A stretch of 64,000 bases of DNA from DASQBT01 sp963782495 (GTDB lineage: Bacteria; Pseudomonadota; Gammaproteobacteria; Burkholderiales; Thiobacillaceae): contig CAWAJU010000006.1 in assembly GCA_963782495.1 (NCBI GenBank), forward strand, positions 248,001 through 312,000, given 5' to 3'. Positions 55,374 to 62,932 of this stretch are shown here, one piece after another. Position 1 is the first letter of the stretch; every line of letters begins with the position of its first letter. The notes beneath the pieces were generated by a model. It saw only the letters and a list, made by a program, of their open reading frames with translations. It did no database searches and had not been told where the DNA came from. A program made the position numbers and the translations under genes.

Positions 55374-55673
55374 CTAGAATAGCGGGGGCTGTTCGTCGAG
55401 AACGCCATCCAGCAGTTCCGACATCTCGGCTAATTTCTTCAAGCGGGCAACGTGGTCCCCACCACCCTGACTCAGCAGCTCGTGGGCAATGTTGAGGCCG
55501 GCCATCATGGCGATGCGCTCGGTGCCCACCACTTTGCCGTGGTCGCGGATCTGTTTCATCTTGTTGTTGAGATAGCCCACCGCGGCAATCAGGGCAGGTT
55601 CCTCCTCCGGAACACAGGGCACCTTGAAACTGCGTCCCATGATGGTGACTTCGACGCTGCGCGGCAGAACCAT
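55374..55673 (-). CDS. zapA: Cell division protein ZapA
   Basis: A 99-aa FtsZ-ring stabiliser: beta-strands VEVTIMGRSFKVPCVPEEE, then a helix and coiled coil (LNNKMKQIRDHGKVVGTERIAMMAGLNIAHELL). The ATG shares its A with the TGA of the upstream gene. It lies directly before 6S RNA, a conserved order. Confidence 0.92.
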   Translation of the reverse strand: MVLPRSVEVTIMGRSFKVPCVPEEEPALIAAVGYLNNKMKQIRDHGKVVGTERIAMMAGLNIAHELLSQGGGDHVARLKKLAEMSELLDGVLDEQPPLF

Positions 55674-55870
55674 CAGACATCCTCCGGCAAACGTTCGATG
55701 AGGCTGGACACACGGGTCCTGGCCACCTCCAGTTTGGCGTCGAGTTGTTTCAGCTTCTGCTGGCTCGCAGCCAGGTCCTGGCGTAGCGCAATGTTTTCCC
55801 GGCGCAGATTTTGACTCAGAGCCACCACCTTCCGGATGCGTTCTTCCAAGGCTGCCAGTTGCGTGTCCAT
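55673..55870 (-). CDS. Small coiled-coil protein, ZapB-like (TIGR02449 type)
   Basis: A 65-aa protein that is almost entirely one coiled coil (LAALEERIRKVVALSQNLRRENIALRQDL). Such genes regularly precede zapA in beta- and gammaproteobacteria, and the one-base overlap supports a joint role at the Z-ring. Confidence 0.8.
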   Translation of the reverse strand: MDTQLAALEERIRKVVALSQNLRRENIALRQDLAASQQKLKQLDAKLEVARTRVSSLIERLPEDV

Positions 55871-56046
55871 GGCGGAACTATACCGAAATCATTGGCCCGG
55901 TTAAATATTTCATGGGCCGGATACGAAAGTCCCGGCCCAATTCGCCAAGATAGGTGTCAAGCGGCGCGCCAGGGGCGCGACTGTCGGCACGCCCATTTGG
56001 GGTACGGACCATCGACTCTGCAAAAAACTCTCGTATAATTTTTCCT

Positions 56047-56262
56047 CGGGTGCCGCGGACTTGATCATGGTCCGTGGTTAAACGGGAAACAGGTGGAAGC
56101 CTTCACTCCAACCCCTCTACCAGAGAGGCGAGGGGCGCTTCAATCCTGTGCTGCCCCCGCAACGGTTAGCGCCCAACGGTTCGTCCCCCACGCCACTGGA
56201 GTTTCTCCGGGAAGGCGGCGAGCTTTACGCGCAAGCCCGGATACCGGCCCGAAACGATAGCC
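56047..56262 (+). ncRNA. Cobalamin (AdoCbl) riboswitch
   Basis: All conserved blocks are present in order: GGTGCCGCGGAC at the 5' end, TTAAACGGGAAACAGGTGGAAGC, the B12 box region CCTGTGCTGCCCCCGCAACGGT, and the closing GCAAGCCCGGATACCGGCC. A likely -10 (TATAAT at about 56034–56039) lies just upstream. It ends about 55 bases before the btuB ATG and should repress btuB and btuM when cobalamin is plentiful. Confidence 0.95.
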
Positions 56263-56318
56263 ATGCTGTCGCCCATCAACCCGTCCGCGGGGAATCGGAC
56301 GCAAGACCGGGAATTTCC

Positions 56319-58379
56319 ATGTTCCGTATCACTGTTGCTGCCCTTGCGCTGGCCCTTGCGCTGCCGGCACGGGCCGAAGAAGCGGTCTTGCCGCTGGCAG
56401 ATGAAATTCTCGTTACCGCTACGCGCTTCATCGAAAACGCCCGCGAGTTGCCGGTCAATTCCACCGTCCTCACCCGTGAGGAAATTGAACGCAGTCCGAC
56501 AACAAGCCTGCCGGAAATTCTCTCTCAACAAGCGGGAATTGGTTCACGTGACCTGTTCGGCAACAACGCTTCCGACAGTACGATAGACCTGCGCGGCTTT
56601 GGCGCGGATGCCGGGCAGAACACGCTGGTGCTGGTCGACGGCCGCAGGATGAATGACATTGATCTCTCCGGTGTCGTGTGGTCATCCATCCCGCTTTCAG
56701 CCATCGAACGCATTGAAATTATTCGTGGCGGGGCCAGCGTATTGCACGGCGCGGGCGCAGTTGGCGGAGTCATCAACATCATCACTCGCACTCCTCTGAA
56801 CCGACCGGACGAAGCTGAGGTCGGGGCGCGGCTGGGCAGTTTCAACAGCCAGGCTTGGCAAGCATCCGGCAACCTGGTGGGAGAACATTCCGGAGTGACG
56901 CTGGCCGCCAACCGCTACCGCTCGGACGGCTGGCGCGACAACAATGAAAACCGCCAAGACAGTTTTTATGGCAACGCGCGCTGGACGTTCGATCAAGGCG
57001 AAATCAGTTTCAAACTTGGCGCCGATACGCAGAATCAGGGCCTGCCGGGCGCAAGGCTGGTTCAGCCCAGTGCGGGTTTGAATGAACTGGCCATTGACCC
57101 GGAAGGCACTTCCACACCATTCGACTGGGGAAGCCGCGATGGCTTGCAGGGCGGTCTTTCGGGCGAGTTTGACTTGCCCTTCGGCGAACTTGTCCTGGAT
57201 CTCGATTATCGTAACAAGGCGCAAGAGTCATATTACGACTTCGGCGGATTTCCCGATTACCGCAAGACCGGCCTGGACATGTGGAGCTTTTCGCCGCGGA
57301 TCAAAATGCCGCTTGCGGGATGGGGGCTGAAACATGAGTTGATACTGGGGCTGGACCTGGACCTGTGGAAGTATGACTTGCGCACCTCGAACGCCCCGGC
57401 CAACATCGTCCAACCGATCAACCGGGTGCAGGCCGACCAACGCGATGCCGCGCTGTACGCCAACGATCATGTGCGCTTAAGCGAGGACCTCAGTGTGACG
57501 GCGGGCGCCCGCTTGGAGAGTTTTCGTTTTATCACGGATGACAATTTTGATCCGGGGGCGCCTGGGGCCGCGTTCGGTTCCGGCGCGCCGCCGGGGCGCC
57601 AAAGTGTACGCCAAACCGCCTGGGAGCTTGGCCTGCGCTACCGTGTCGCGCCGCTGGATGCGTTTTACGCCAAGGCCGGCCGCAGTTTCCGATTTGCCAC
57701 CGTGGATGAGGTCTATGAATTTTCTCCGAGCTTCACTCACGCTTTCCAGTTTCTCAAACCTCAGACGGCGCAGGACACCGAAGTGGGCTGGGAGACCGGT
57801 TCGGGCAAACTCGGAGGACGGGCAGCAATCTATTTTTCGCGGGTGGAGGACGAAATTCATCTGGATCCCTATGCGACCGGCATTGGCAACACCAACCTGC
57901 CGCCGCTACGCCGTTATGGCCTGGAGTTGGAAGGTCGCGGCAGCTTGGGCGCACTGGACCTGTCCGCTACCTACACGCTCACCTATGCGCAATTCACCGG
58001 CGGCACTTTCAGCGGCATCAACTTGGCGGGTAAGCAGGTGCCTCTGGTCTCGCGGCATAAGGCGGCCGTGAACGCCACATGGGGAATGACTGCACAGACC
58101 AGGTTGACGGGCAGCGTCTGTTATGTGGGAAGCCAATTCATGGACAACAATGAACCCAACACCCTGGGCGCCAGGATTCCCGCCTATACGCTGCTCGACG
58201 CCAAGTTGGAACATCGCCTTCACAACTGGACGTTTGCGCTCTCGCTCGCCAATCTTTTGGACGAGAAGTACTACACTTATGCTGTTCGCAGTACCAATGC
58301 ATTGACTCCGGATCGTTACGCGGCCTACCCGCTGCCTGGCCGACACGCTTGGGCAAGTGCGGAATACCGATTCAAGTGA
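56319..58379 (+). CDS. btuB: TonB-dependent vitamin B12 receptor (BtuB-like)
   Basis: A 686-aa outer-membrane beta-barrel: signal peptide (cleavage after ARA), TonB box-like DEILVTATRF, plug domain (LPEILSQQAGIGSRDLFG, LVLVDGRRMNDIDL, IEIIRGGASVLHGAGAVGGVINIIT) and a barrel ending in the aromatic WASAEYRFK. The ATG at 56319 follows the riboswitch and gives the signal peptide; the frame is open through the riboswitch to 56148 and that part is rejected. The riboswitch and btuM partner make cobalamin the most likely substrate. Confidence 0.93.
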   Translation: MFRITVAALALALALPARAEEAVLPLADEILVTATRFIENARELPVNSTVLTREEIERSPTTSLPEILSQQAGIGSRDLFGNNASDSTIDLRGFGADAGQNTLVLVDGRRMNDIDLSGVVWSSIPLSAIERIEIIRGGASVLHGAGAVGGVINIITRTPLNRPDEAEVGARLGSFNSQAWQASGNLVGEHSGVTLAANRYRSDGWRDNNENRQDSFYGNARWTFDQGEISFKLGADTQNQGLPGARLVQPSAGLNELAIDPEGTSTPFDWGSRDGLQGGLSGEFDLPFGELVLDLDYRNKAQESYYDFGGFPDYRKTGLDMWSFSPRIKMPLAGWGLKHELILGLDLDLWKYDLRTSNAPANIVQPINRVQADQRDAALYANDHVRLSEDLSVTAGARLESFRFITDDNFDPGAPGAAFGSGAPPGRQSVRQTAWELGLRYRVAPLDAFYAKAGRSFRFATVDEVYEFSPSFTHAFQFLKPQTAQDTEVGWETGSGKLGGRAAIYFSRVEDEIHLDPYATGIGNTNLPPLRRYGLELEGRGSLGALDLSATYTLTYAQFTGGTFSGINLAGKQVPLVSRHKAAVNATWGMTAQTRLTGSVCYVGSQFMDNNEPNTLGARIPAYTLLDAKLEHRLHNWTFALSLANLLDEKYYTYAVRSTNALTPDRYAAYPLPGRHAWASAEYRFK

Positions 58380-58437
58380 TACGACGAGGGGACGAGTCTT
58401 ACCTGAAGACATACCTTGAAAGGGAAAGGAAGCCTTT

Positions 58438-58983
58438 ATGCGCCTGACAATCAAATATCGCGTGCTTGTCCTGGTTGGTCTGGCCGCTGCCATGGTCGCT
58501 ACTCGCATGAGCCATTTTGGCACCGGCACCCTGCTGCCGGATGCCAGCCTGGCCGTGTTCCTGATCGGCGGATTTGCGATCCAGGGATTGTGGGGATTCA
58601 GCCTTCTGATGGCGTTGGCATTTGGCGTTGATGTGTTGTCCGCCAAGACCGCTGTGGAAGCGGGCTGGTGCCTGACCCCTGCCTACTGGGGAATGGTTCC
58701 GACCTATGGTGTGTTGTGGCTTGCCGGGCGCTGGCTGGGCAGGCAGGCGCGATTTGATTTGGCGATCGCTGCAGGCGTGAGCCTGGCCGCGCTGTGCGGT
58801 GCGTTCCTGATTTCAAATGCCTTCTGGTTTGGATTTTCCAATACGGTAACCGATTTGAGCGCGGTGGAATACGCCGCTGCGGTGGCGAAATATTTGCTGC
58901 CTTACCTGGGCAGTGCCTTTCTCTACCTGGCTCCGCTTGGACTGGGCTGGAAGCTCACTCACCACTCACCGCTCACCGTATGA
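58438..58983 (+). CDS. btuM: Solitary S-component-type cobalamin transporter BtuM
   Basis: A 181-aa inner-membrane protein with about six helices in the same B12-riboswitch transcript as btuB. BtuM of Thiobacillus denitrificans is a solitary ECF S-component-like protein that imports B12 without an ECF module and uses a Cys (Cys80) to bind cobalt and remove its cyano ligand. Here Cys78 in AVEAGWCLTPAYWG is in the matching place, and N-terminal TLLPDASLAVFLIGGF also fits. It is the only Cys-W/Y/L environment near a helix start. No btuCD genes are in the window. The C-terminus is encoded by a heptamer repeat. Confidence 0.82.
   Translation: MRLTIKYRVLVLVGLAAAMVATRMSHFGTGTLLPDASLAVFLIGGFAIQGLWGFSLLMALAFGVDVLSAKTAVEAGWCLTPAYWGMVPTYGVLWLAGRWLGRQARFDLAIAAGVSLAALCGAFLISNAFWFGFSNTVTDLSAVEYAAAVAKYLLPYLGSAFLYLAPLGLGWKLTHHSPLTV
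58958..58978. repeat. Heptamer repeat CTCACCR x3 in the 3' end of btuM
   Basis: CTCACCA CTCACCG CTCACCG encodes the last residues of BtuM (THHSPLTV). Same heptamer family as the repeat at 42716–42743. Confidence 0.7.
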
Positions 58984-58989
58984 TTCCGG

Positions 58990-59007
58990 CGGGCTGTCAT
59001 CAGCCCG
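58990..59007 (+). terminator. Hairpin after btuM
   Basis: CGGGCTG (58990–58996) and CAGCCCG (59001–59007) form a perfect stem with a TCAT loop shortly after the btuM stop. No T-run follows, so it may be a weak terminator or a 3'-end stabiliser. Confidence 0.45.
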
Positions 59008-59052
59008 TCATCAGCGTGTCTTAAAAGAAAGCTTTCAAAGGCGGAATCTCTC

Positions 59053-60252
59053 TTGCGCATTCTCATGCTCTCGGACGTGTATTTTCCTCGGGTCAATGGG
59101 GTGTCCACTTCCATCCAGATGCTCCGTCGCGCGCTTCAGATCCGCGGTGTGGAAACCGTTCTGGTGGCGCCGCGCTACAAGGACGAAGCGGAAGAACCGG
59201 ACTTGTGGAGGGTTCCCGGAGTTCGAGTGCCGCGCGACCCCGAGGACCGGCTGATGGGGCCGCGCGCTCTATGGGCCCGATTGATGCAAATACAGCCTGG
59301 CGAATTCGACCTCATCCACATTCACACGCCTTTCTTTGCTCACCTTGCCGGAGTTCGGCTGGCGGAGAAGCTGGGCATTCCCTGCGTAGAGACCTATCAC
59401 ACCCTGTTCGAGGAATACTTCTACCATTATCTGCCTTTCCTGCCGCGGTCCTGGCTCAAGGCTCTGGCACGCATGATTTCGAAAAAGGAGTGCAACCGGG
59501 TGAATGGCGTGGTGGCGCCGTCGACGCCCATGCTGCAAGCGCTACGGGCTTACGGGGTTAAGGTGCCCATCACGGTGTTGCCCACCGGATTGGAACGCGC
59601 GGACTTTGCCGGCTGCGATGGCGCAGTCTTTCGCCAGCGCTTGGGTATCACTTCTGAACGCGCCGTCATGCTGTATGTGGGTCGGGTGGCGTTTGAGAAG
59701 AACCTCGACTTCCTGCTGGAAATGATGGAAGCACTGCGCAGCCAACAGCCCGATGCCCTGCTGCTGATCGCGGGGGAAGGCCCGGCGCGCAAGACTTTGC
59801 AGAAGGACGTTTCCCGGCGCGGTTTGCAAGAGCAGGTGCGCTTTATCGGTTACCTGGATAGGCGCAGCGAACTTCCCGATTGCTACTGCGCCGCCAATGT
59901 TTTCGTCTTCGCATCCCGCACCGAAACCCAGGGCTTGGTCTTGCTTGAGGCCATGTTGCTGGGGACTCCCGTAGTCGCACTGGCCGAGATGGGCACCCGC
60001 GATGTGCTTAAGCAAGGCGAGGGCTGCCACATCGCGCCCGATGATCCTGCCGGATTTGCCGCCACCGTGGCGGGTCTTCTGGGTGATCCAGCCGCTGCCA
60101 ACGCGCTGGGCGAACGGGGCCGCGCCTATGCTGCCCACTGGACGGCGGAAGCCATGGCGGGCCGCATGGCCCAACTCTACCAGTCCCTGATCCAGCCCGA
60201 GCAGCGCCGCTCCGCTCCGGATGTGCTGGGTGCTGAATCCTCCGGCTTTTGA
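59053..60252 (+). CDS. Family 4 glycosyltransferase
   Basis: A 399-aa GT-B enzyme: N-terminal acceptor domain (MLSDVYFPRVNGVSTSIQML, HIHTPFFAHLAG) and C-terminal nucleotide-sugar domain (LYVGRVAFEKNLDFLLE, LLIAGEGP) with the E-x7-E motif ASRTETQGLVLLEAM. It resembles GDP-mannose- or UDP-sugar-dependent enzymes acting on lipids (for example diacylglycerol or phosphatidylinositol glycosyltransferases), but the substrate is not fixed. Start is probably the TTG at 59053, which gives the full first strand; the ATG at 59065 is the alternative. Confidence 0.85.
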   Translation: MRILMLSDVYFPRVNGVSTSIQMLRRALQIRGVETVLVAPRYKDEAEEPDLWRVPGVRVPRDPEDRLMGPRALWARLMQIQPGEFDLIHIHTPFFAHLAGVRLAEKLGIPCVETYHTLFEEYFYHYLPFLPRSWLKALARMISKKECNRVNGVVAPSTPMLQALRAYGVKVPITVLPTGLERADFAGCDGAVFRQRLGITSERAVMLYVGRVAFEKNLDFLLEMMEALRSQQPDALLLIAGEGPARKTLQKDVSRRGLQEQVRFIGYLDRRSELPDCYCAANVFVFASRTETQGLVLLEAMLLGTPVVALAEMGTRDVLKQGEGCHIAPDDPAGFAATVAGLLGDPAAANALGERGRAYAAHWTAEAMAGRMAQLYQSLIQPEQRRSAPDVLGAESSGF

Positions 60253-60311
60253 TCTGATGCCGGAATGGGCCGAGCGTTGAACTTGGCTGGGTGCGCATCA
60301 ATAATAGTTAG

Positions 60312-61217
60312 GTGAATGCAAATCTCCGTGACTACATCGGCCGTTTTGCGCCCTCCCCCACCGGACCCTTGCATTTCGGGTCACTGGTCGCGGCCGTGGG
60401 CAGCTATCTCGATGCCCGCGCCCAATTCGGCCAGTGGCGGGTGCGCATGGAAGACTTGGATGAGCCGCGATGCAGCCAGACGCATGCGGATGACATCCTG
60501 CGCACCCTTGAAGTGCTTGGTCTGAAGTGGGACGGCGTCGTCGTCTACCAGAGCAGGCGCACGCAACACTATCAGGCCGCACTCGACCGCCTCATTGAGG
60601 CCGGCCATGCCTATGCCTGCGCCTGCACGCGCAGGGAGATCGCCGACTCGTCGCTCAAGGGCATAGAAGGGCCGGTCTATCCGGGTACCTGCCGCGAGGG
60701 CCTGAACGGCCGCGTGGCACGCGCTTGGCGGGTGCGGGTGAGCGATGCGAACATTTGCTTCGATGATCGCTTGCAGGGCCGCCATTGTCAGCGCCTGGCA
60801 CATGACGTTGGCGACTTTGTGGTTCGTCGGGCGGACGGCTACTTTGCTTATCAACTTGCGGTGGTGGTGGATGATGCCGATCAGGCTATCAATCACGTCG
60901 TCCGAGGCGCCGACCTGCTCGTCTCGACACCGCGGCAGATTCAGTTGCAACAGATGCTTGGCTACGCCAGTCCGGACTATTCTCACCTGCCCGTGGTATT
61001 GAACCAAGCCGGTCAGAAACTCAGCAAGCAGACATTGGCACCGGCGCTGGAGCCGGGCAATGCGAGCCGCGATCTTTTGGCGGCGCTAAGTGTTCTGGGC
61101 CAACATCCCCCGTCGGCGTTGGGCTGCGCCCCGGTTACGGAAATCCTGCAATGGGCAACCGAAGCCTGGCGCCGCACCCTTTGTCCATCTTCCGGCTCCC
61201 CTGCGCCCTCGGTGTGA
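60312..61217 (+). CDS. gluQ: Glutamyl-Q tRNA(Asp) synthetase
   Basis: A paralogue of the GluRS catalytic domain that attaches glutamate to queuosine in tRNA-Asp. The 301-aa protein has the HIGH-type GRFAPSPTGPLHFGSLVAA, the zinc-site cysteines in YACACTRRE and YPGTCREG, the KLSKQ loop and no anticodon-binding domain, as expected. GTG start. Presence implies the organism makes queuosine. Confidence 0.93.
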   Translation: MNANLRDYIGRFAPSPTGPLHFGSLVAAVGSYLDARAQFGQWRVRMEDLDEPRCSQTHADDILRTLEVLGLKWDGVVVYQSRRTQHYQAALDRLIEAGHAYACACTRREIADSSLKGIEGPVYPGTCREGLNGRVARAWRVRVSDANICFDDRLQGRHCQRLAHDVGDFVVRRADGYFAYQLAVVVDDADQAINHVVRGADLLVSTPRQIQLQQMLGYASPDYSHLPVVLNQAGQKLSKQTLAPALEPGNASRDLLAALSVLGQHPPSALGCAPVTEILQWATEAWRRTLCPSSGSPAPSV

Positions 61218-61246
61218 TAAAAAGCGTTCTAGGAGGAATACACGCC

Positions 61247-61798
61247 ATGGCCCAACTTCCCAATGCTGTCGACCAAGTCCTGCGACTGCACGCGACATTC
61301 ATCCACAGCGTGGTGAATGCGCTGCGTGACCGCAGTCTGTTGCCCCAGTTGCAGGAACACTTGAAGGCTGCCGAGGACGCGGGCTGGGGCCGTCTGGTAG
61401 GCGTCATTCGGCAGATTGCGGATGGCAGGCGCGGTGAAGACCTCAAACTCGGCCTGGATGAGGAAGACCGCATCCTGGTCGACGCGATTCTGCGCGGCCT
61501 GGACAACCCAGCCACCCTGCCCTCGTTGGAAGCGCCGGATGGCACTGCCGCTGCACCGGGACTGGCGGCCATGATCTACGCTGCAGGCACCGGCGATGTA
61601 AAGGCCTTTGCGGTGTTGGCGGACATGGCAGAGCAGATGATGAAGGCGGGTGGAGACATGGCCCGTTTGGGCGGCCAAATGCGGCGCCTGGTGGACGGCG
61701 AGCGGGATGCGGACAAGCTCACCCAAAGTATGGGACCGCTGGGCAGGGAGTTGGTGTTGAACCTTCTGAGCGAACTGGCAGCGCTTCGCCCACACTGA
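61247..61798 (+). CDS. 183-aa helical protein of unknown function
   Basis: The ATG at 61247 follows an excellent aggagga (61231–61237). The product is soluble and mostly helical without Cys: LPNAVDQVLRLHATFIHSVVNALRD at the start, a central IRQIADGRRGEDL, an Ala/Gly-rich hinge near residue 90, and a C-terminal LADMAEQMMKAGGDMARLGGQMRRLVDGERDADKL. The last segment is amphipathic and could bind membranes or partners. No family recognised; the neighbours give no clear hint. Confidence 0.65.
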   Translation: MAQLPNAVDQVLRLHATFIHSVVNALRDRSLLPQLQEHLKAAEDAGWGRLVGVIRQIADGRRGEDLKLGLDEEDRILVDAILRGLDNPATLPSLEAPDGTAAAPGLAAMIYAAGTGDVKAFAVLADMAEQMMKAGGDMARLGGQMRRLVDGERDADKLTQSMGPLGRELVLNLLSELAALRPH

Positions 61799-61912
61799 AA
61801 GAGCTGCGCTGACCAGCATTGTTCGCAGCGCCGCGATCGTCCGACATTGTTGCGAGGCCGCAGGGATTCATTCAGGCGCTGCATCTCAGCCCGCGGTAGC
61901 TCTCTGGCTGAG

Positions 61913-62932
61913 TCACGCCTTCACTTGAGCCATATCGATCCGTTCCATCAGGTAGCACAGACAATCCTGGCGGATGACCCGCTCATCCAAGGTGAGCATC
62001 GCGGGCATGACCGGCCGCAAGGTGACAAGCCGGCCATTTCTCACTTCGAAGTAGCGCGCGGCACGCTGCCATCCATCATTGTCGGTCACATCGAGCGGCA
62101 TCTCCGGTCCAAGAGAGTAGTGACCCAGGAGGGTGGCGGCAGGCAGTTCCCGAAAATTGTAGTGGTCAATGTCGGCAACAAGGGACAGCCCGGCTCCCGG
62201 ACTACCGACGCTGAACTCCAGGGACTCGGGGAGCTTGACCGTCGCCACGGTATGGAACAAATCGATGTCCTGGTGCAGGACCGGATGGAGGGGAAATCCG
62301 GACAAGTGCAGGGCCGCCTCGACAAAGGCGGCGGCGTGTTCCACGCCGCTGGCCTCGCCCGGTTTGCCGCATTCCACAGTCACAGCCGGGCAGAGCGTGG
62401 CGAACGCGGTCGATTGCACGCCGGCTGGCTGGGTGAAATACACCACGGTGCGCGAGAACAGCAAGGCAAGGTGGAGAAAACGGTGCTCAAGCCGATTGAC
62501 ACAGGCATAGTGGGGATTGAGACCGGTGTTGTTGTGCAGGTCGATGCTGGCAAACACGCTGCGGGCGGACATTCGATCGACCACGTCGCGCATGAGGCGG
62601 TGCTCGTCATCAGGGACGCTCGGCGCACCTGGCCACACGCGGTTGAAGTCCGGCTGCGCATCGAGGCGGCGCAGCCCGTGGCGCGCCGCTTGGACATTGC
62701 CGACAAATAGGGAAAGGGCTCGCGGCAAGGGCTGGTTTGCATACTTGTTAAGCAGGGATTGCATTGCGACCAGGCCGGTGTCCTCGTTGCCGTGCAGCAG
62801 GATGGACACGAACAAGGGTTCGGGCCGCCGACCTGGCAGGTGGATGAGCGTGGGATCGGGCAGGACACGGTAAAGCTCAGTTGCCCTTGCGTGAAGAAAT
62901 CCTGTCGGCAAGTGATCGAGTTCGTTCAGCAT
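61913..62932 (-). CDS. M14-type zinc deacylase, AstE/aspartoacylase family
   Basis: A 339-aa metallo-hydrolase with the family's zinc ligands: His47 and Glu50 in LLHGNEDTG and His133 in SIDLHNNTG, plus the substrate-binding Arg98 in DFNRVWPG and a Glu in VTVECGKPGE. Relatives remove acyl groups from N-succinylglutamate or N-acetylaspartate. No arginine-succinyltransferase genes (astABD) are near, so AstE itself is unlikely. It directly follows the glutamate–cysteine-ligase-like gene with no gap, suggesting a shared pathway on a gamma-glutamyl or acyl-amino acid compound. Confidence 0.82.
   Translation of the reverse strand: MLNELDHLPTGFLHARATELYRVLPDPTLIHLPGRRPEPLFVSILLHGNEDTGLVAMQSLLNKYANQPLPRALSLFVGNVQAARHGLRRLDAQPDFNRVWPGAPSVPDDEHRLMRDVVDRMSARSVFASIDLHNNTGLNPHYACVNRLEHRFLHLALLFSRTVVYFTQPAGVQSTAFATLCPAVTVECGKPGEASGVEHAAAFVEAALHLSGFPLHPVLHQDIDLFHTVATVKLPESLEFSVGSPGAGLSLVADIDHYNFRELPAATLLGHYSLGPEMPLDVTDNDGWQRAARYFEVRNGRLVTLRPVMPAMLTLDERVIRQDCLCYLMERIDMAQVKA

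Noticed and set aside
56148..56318. Extended N-terminus of the TonB-dependent receptor
   Set aside because: This stretch is the cobalamin riboswitch; the signal peptide starts at 56319.
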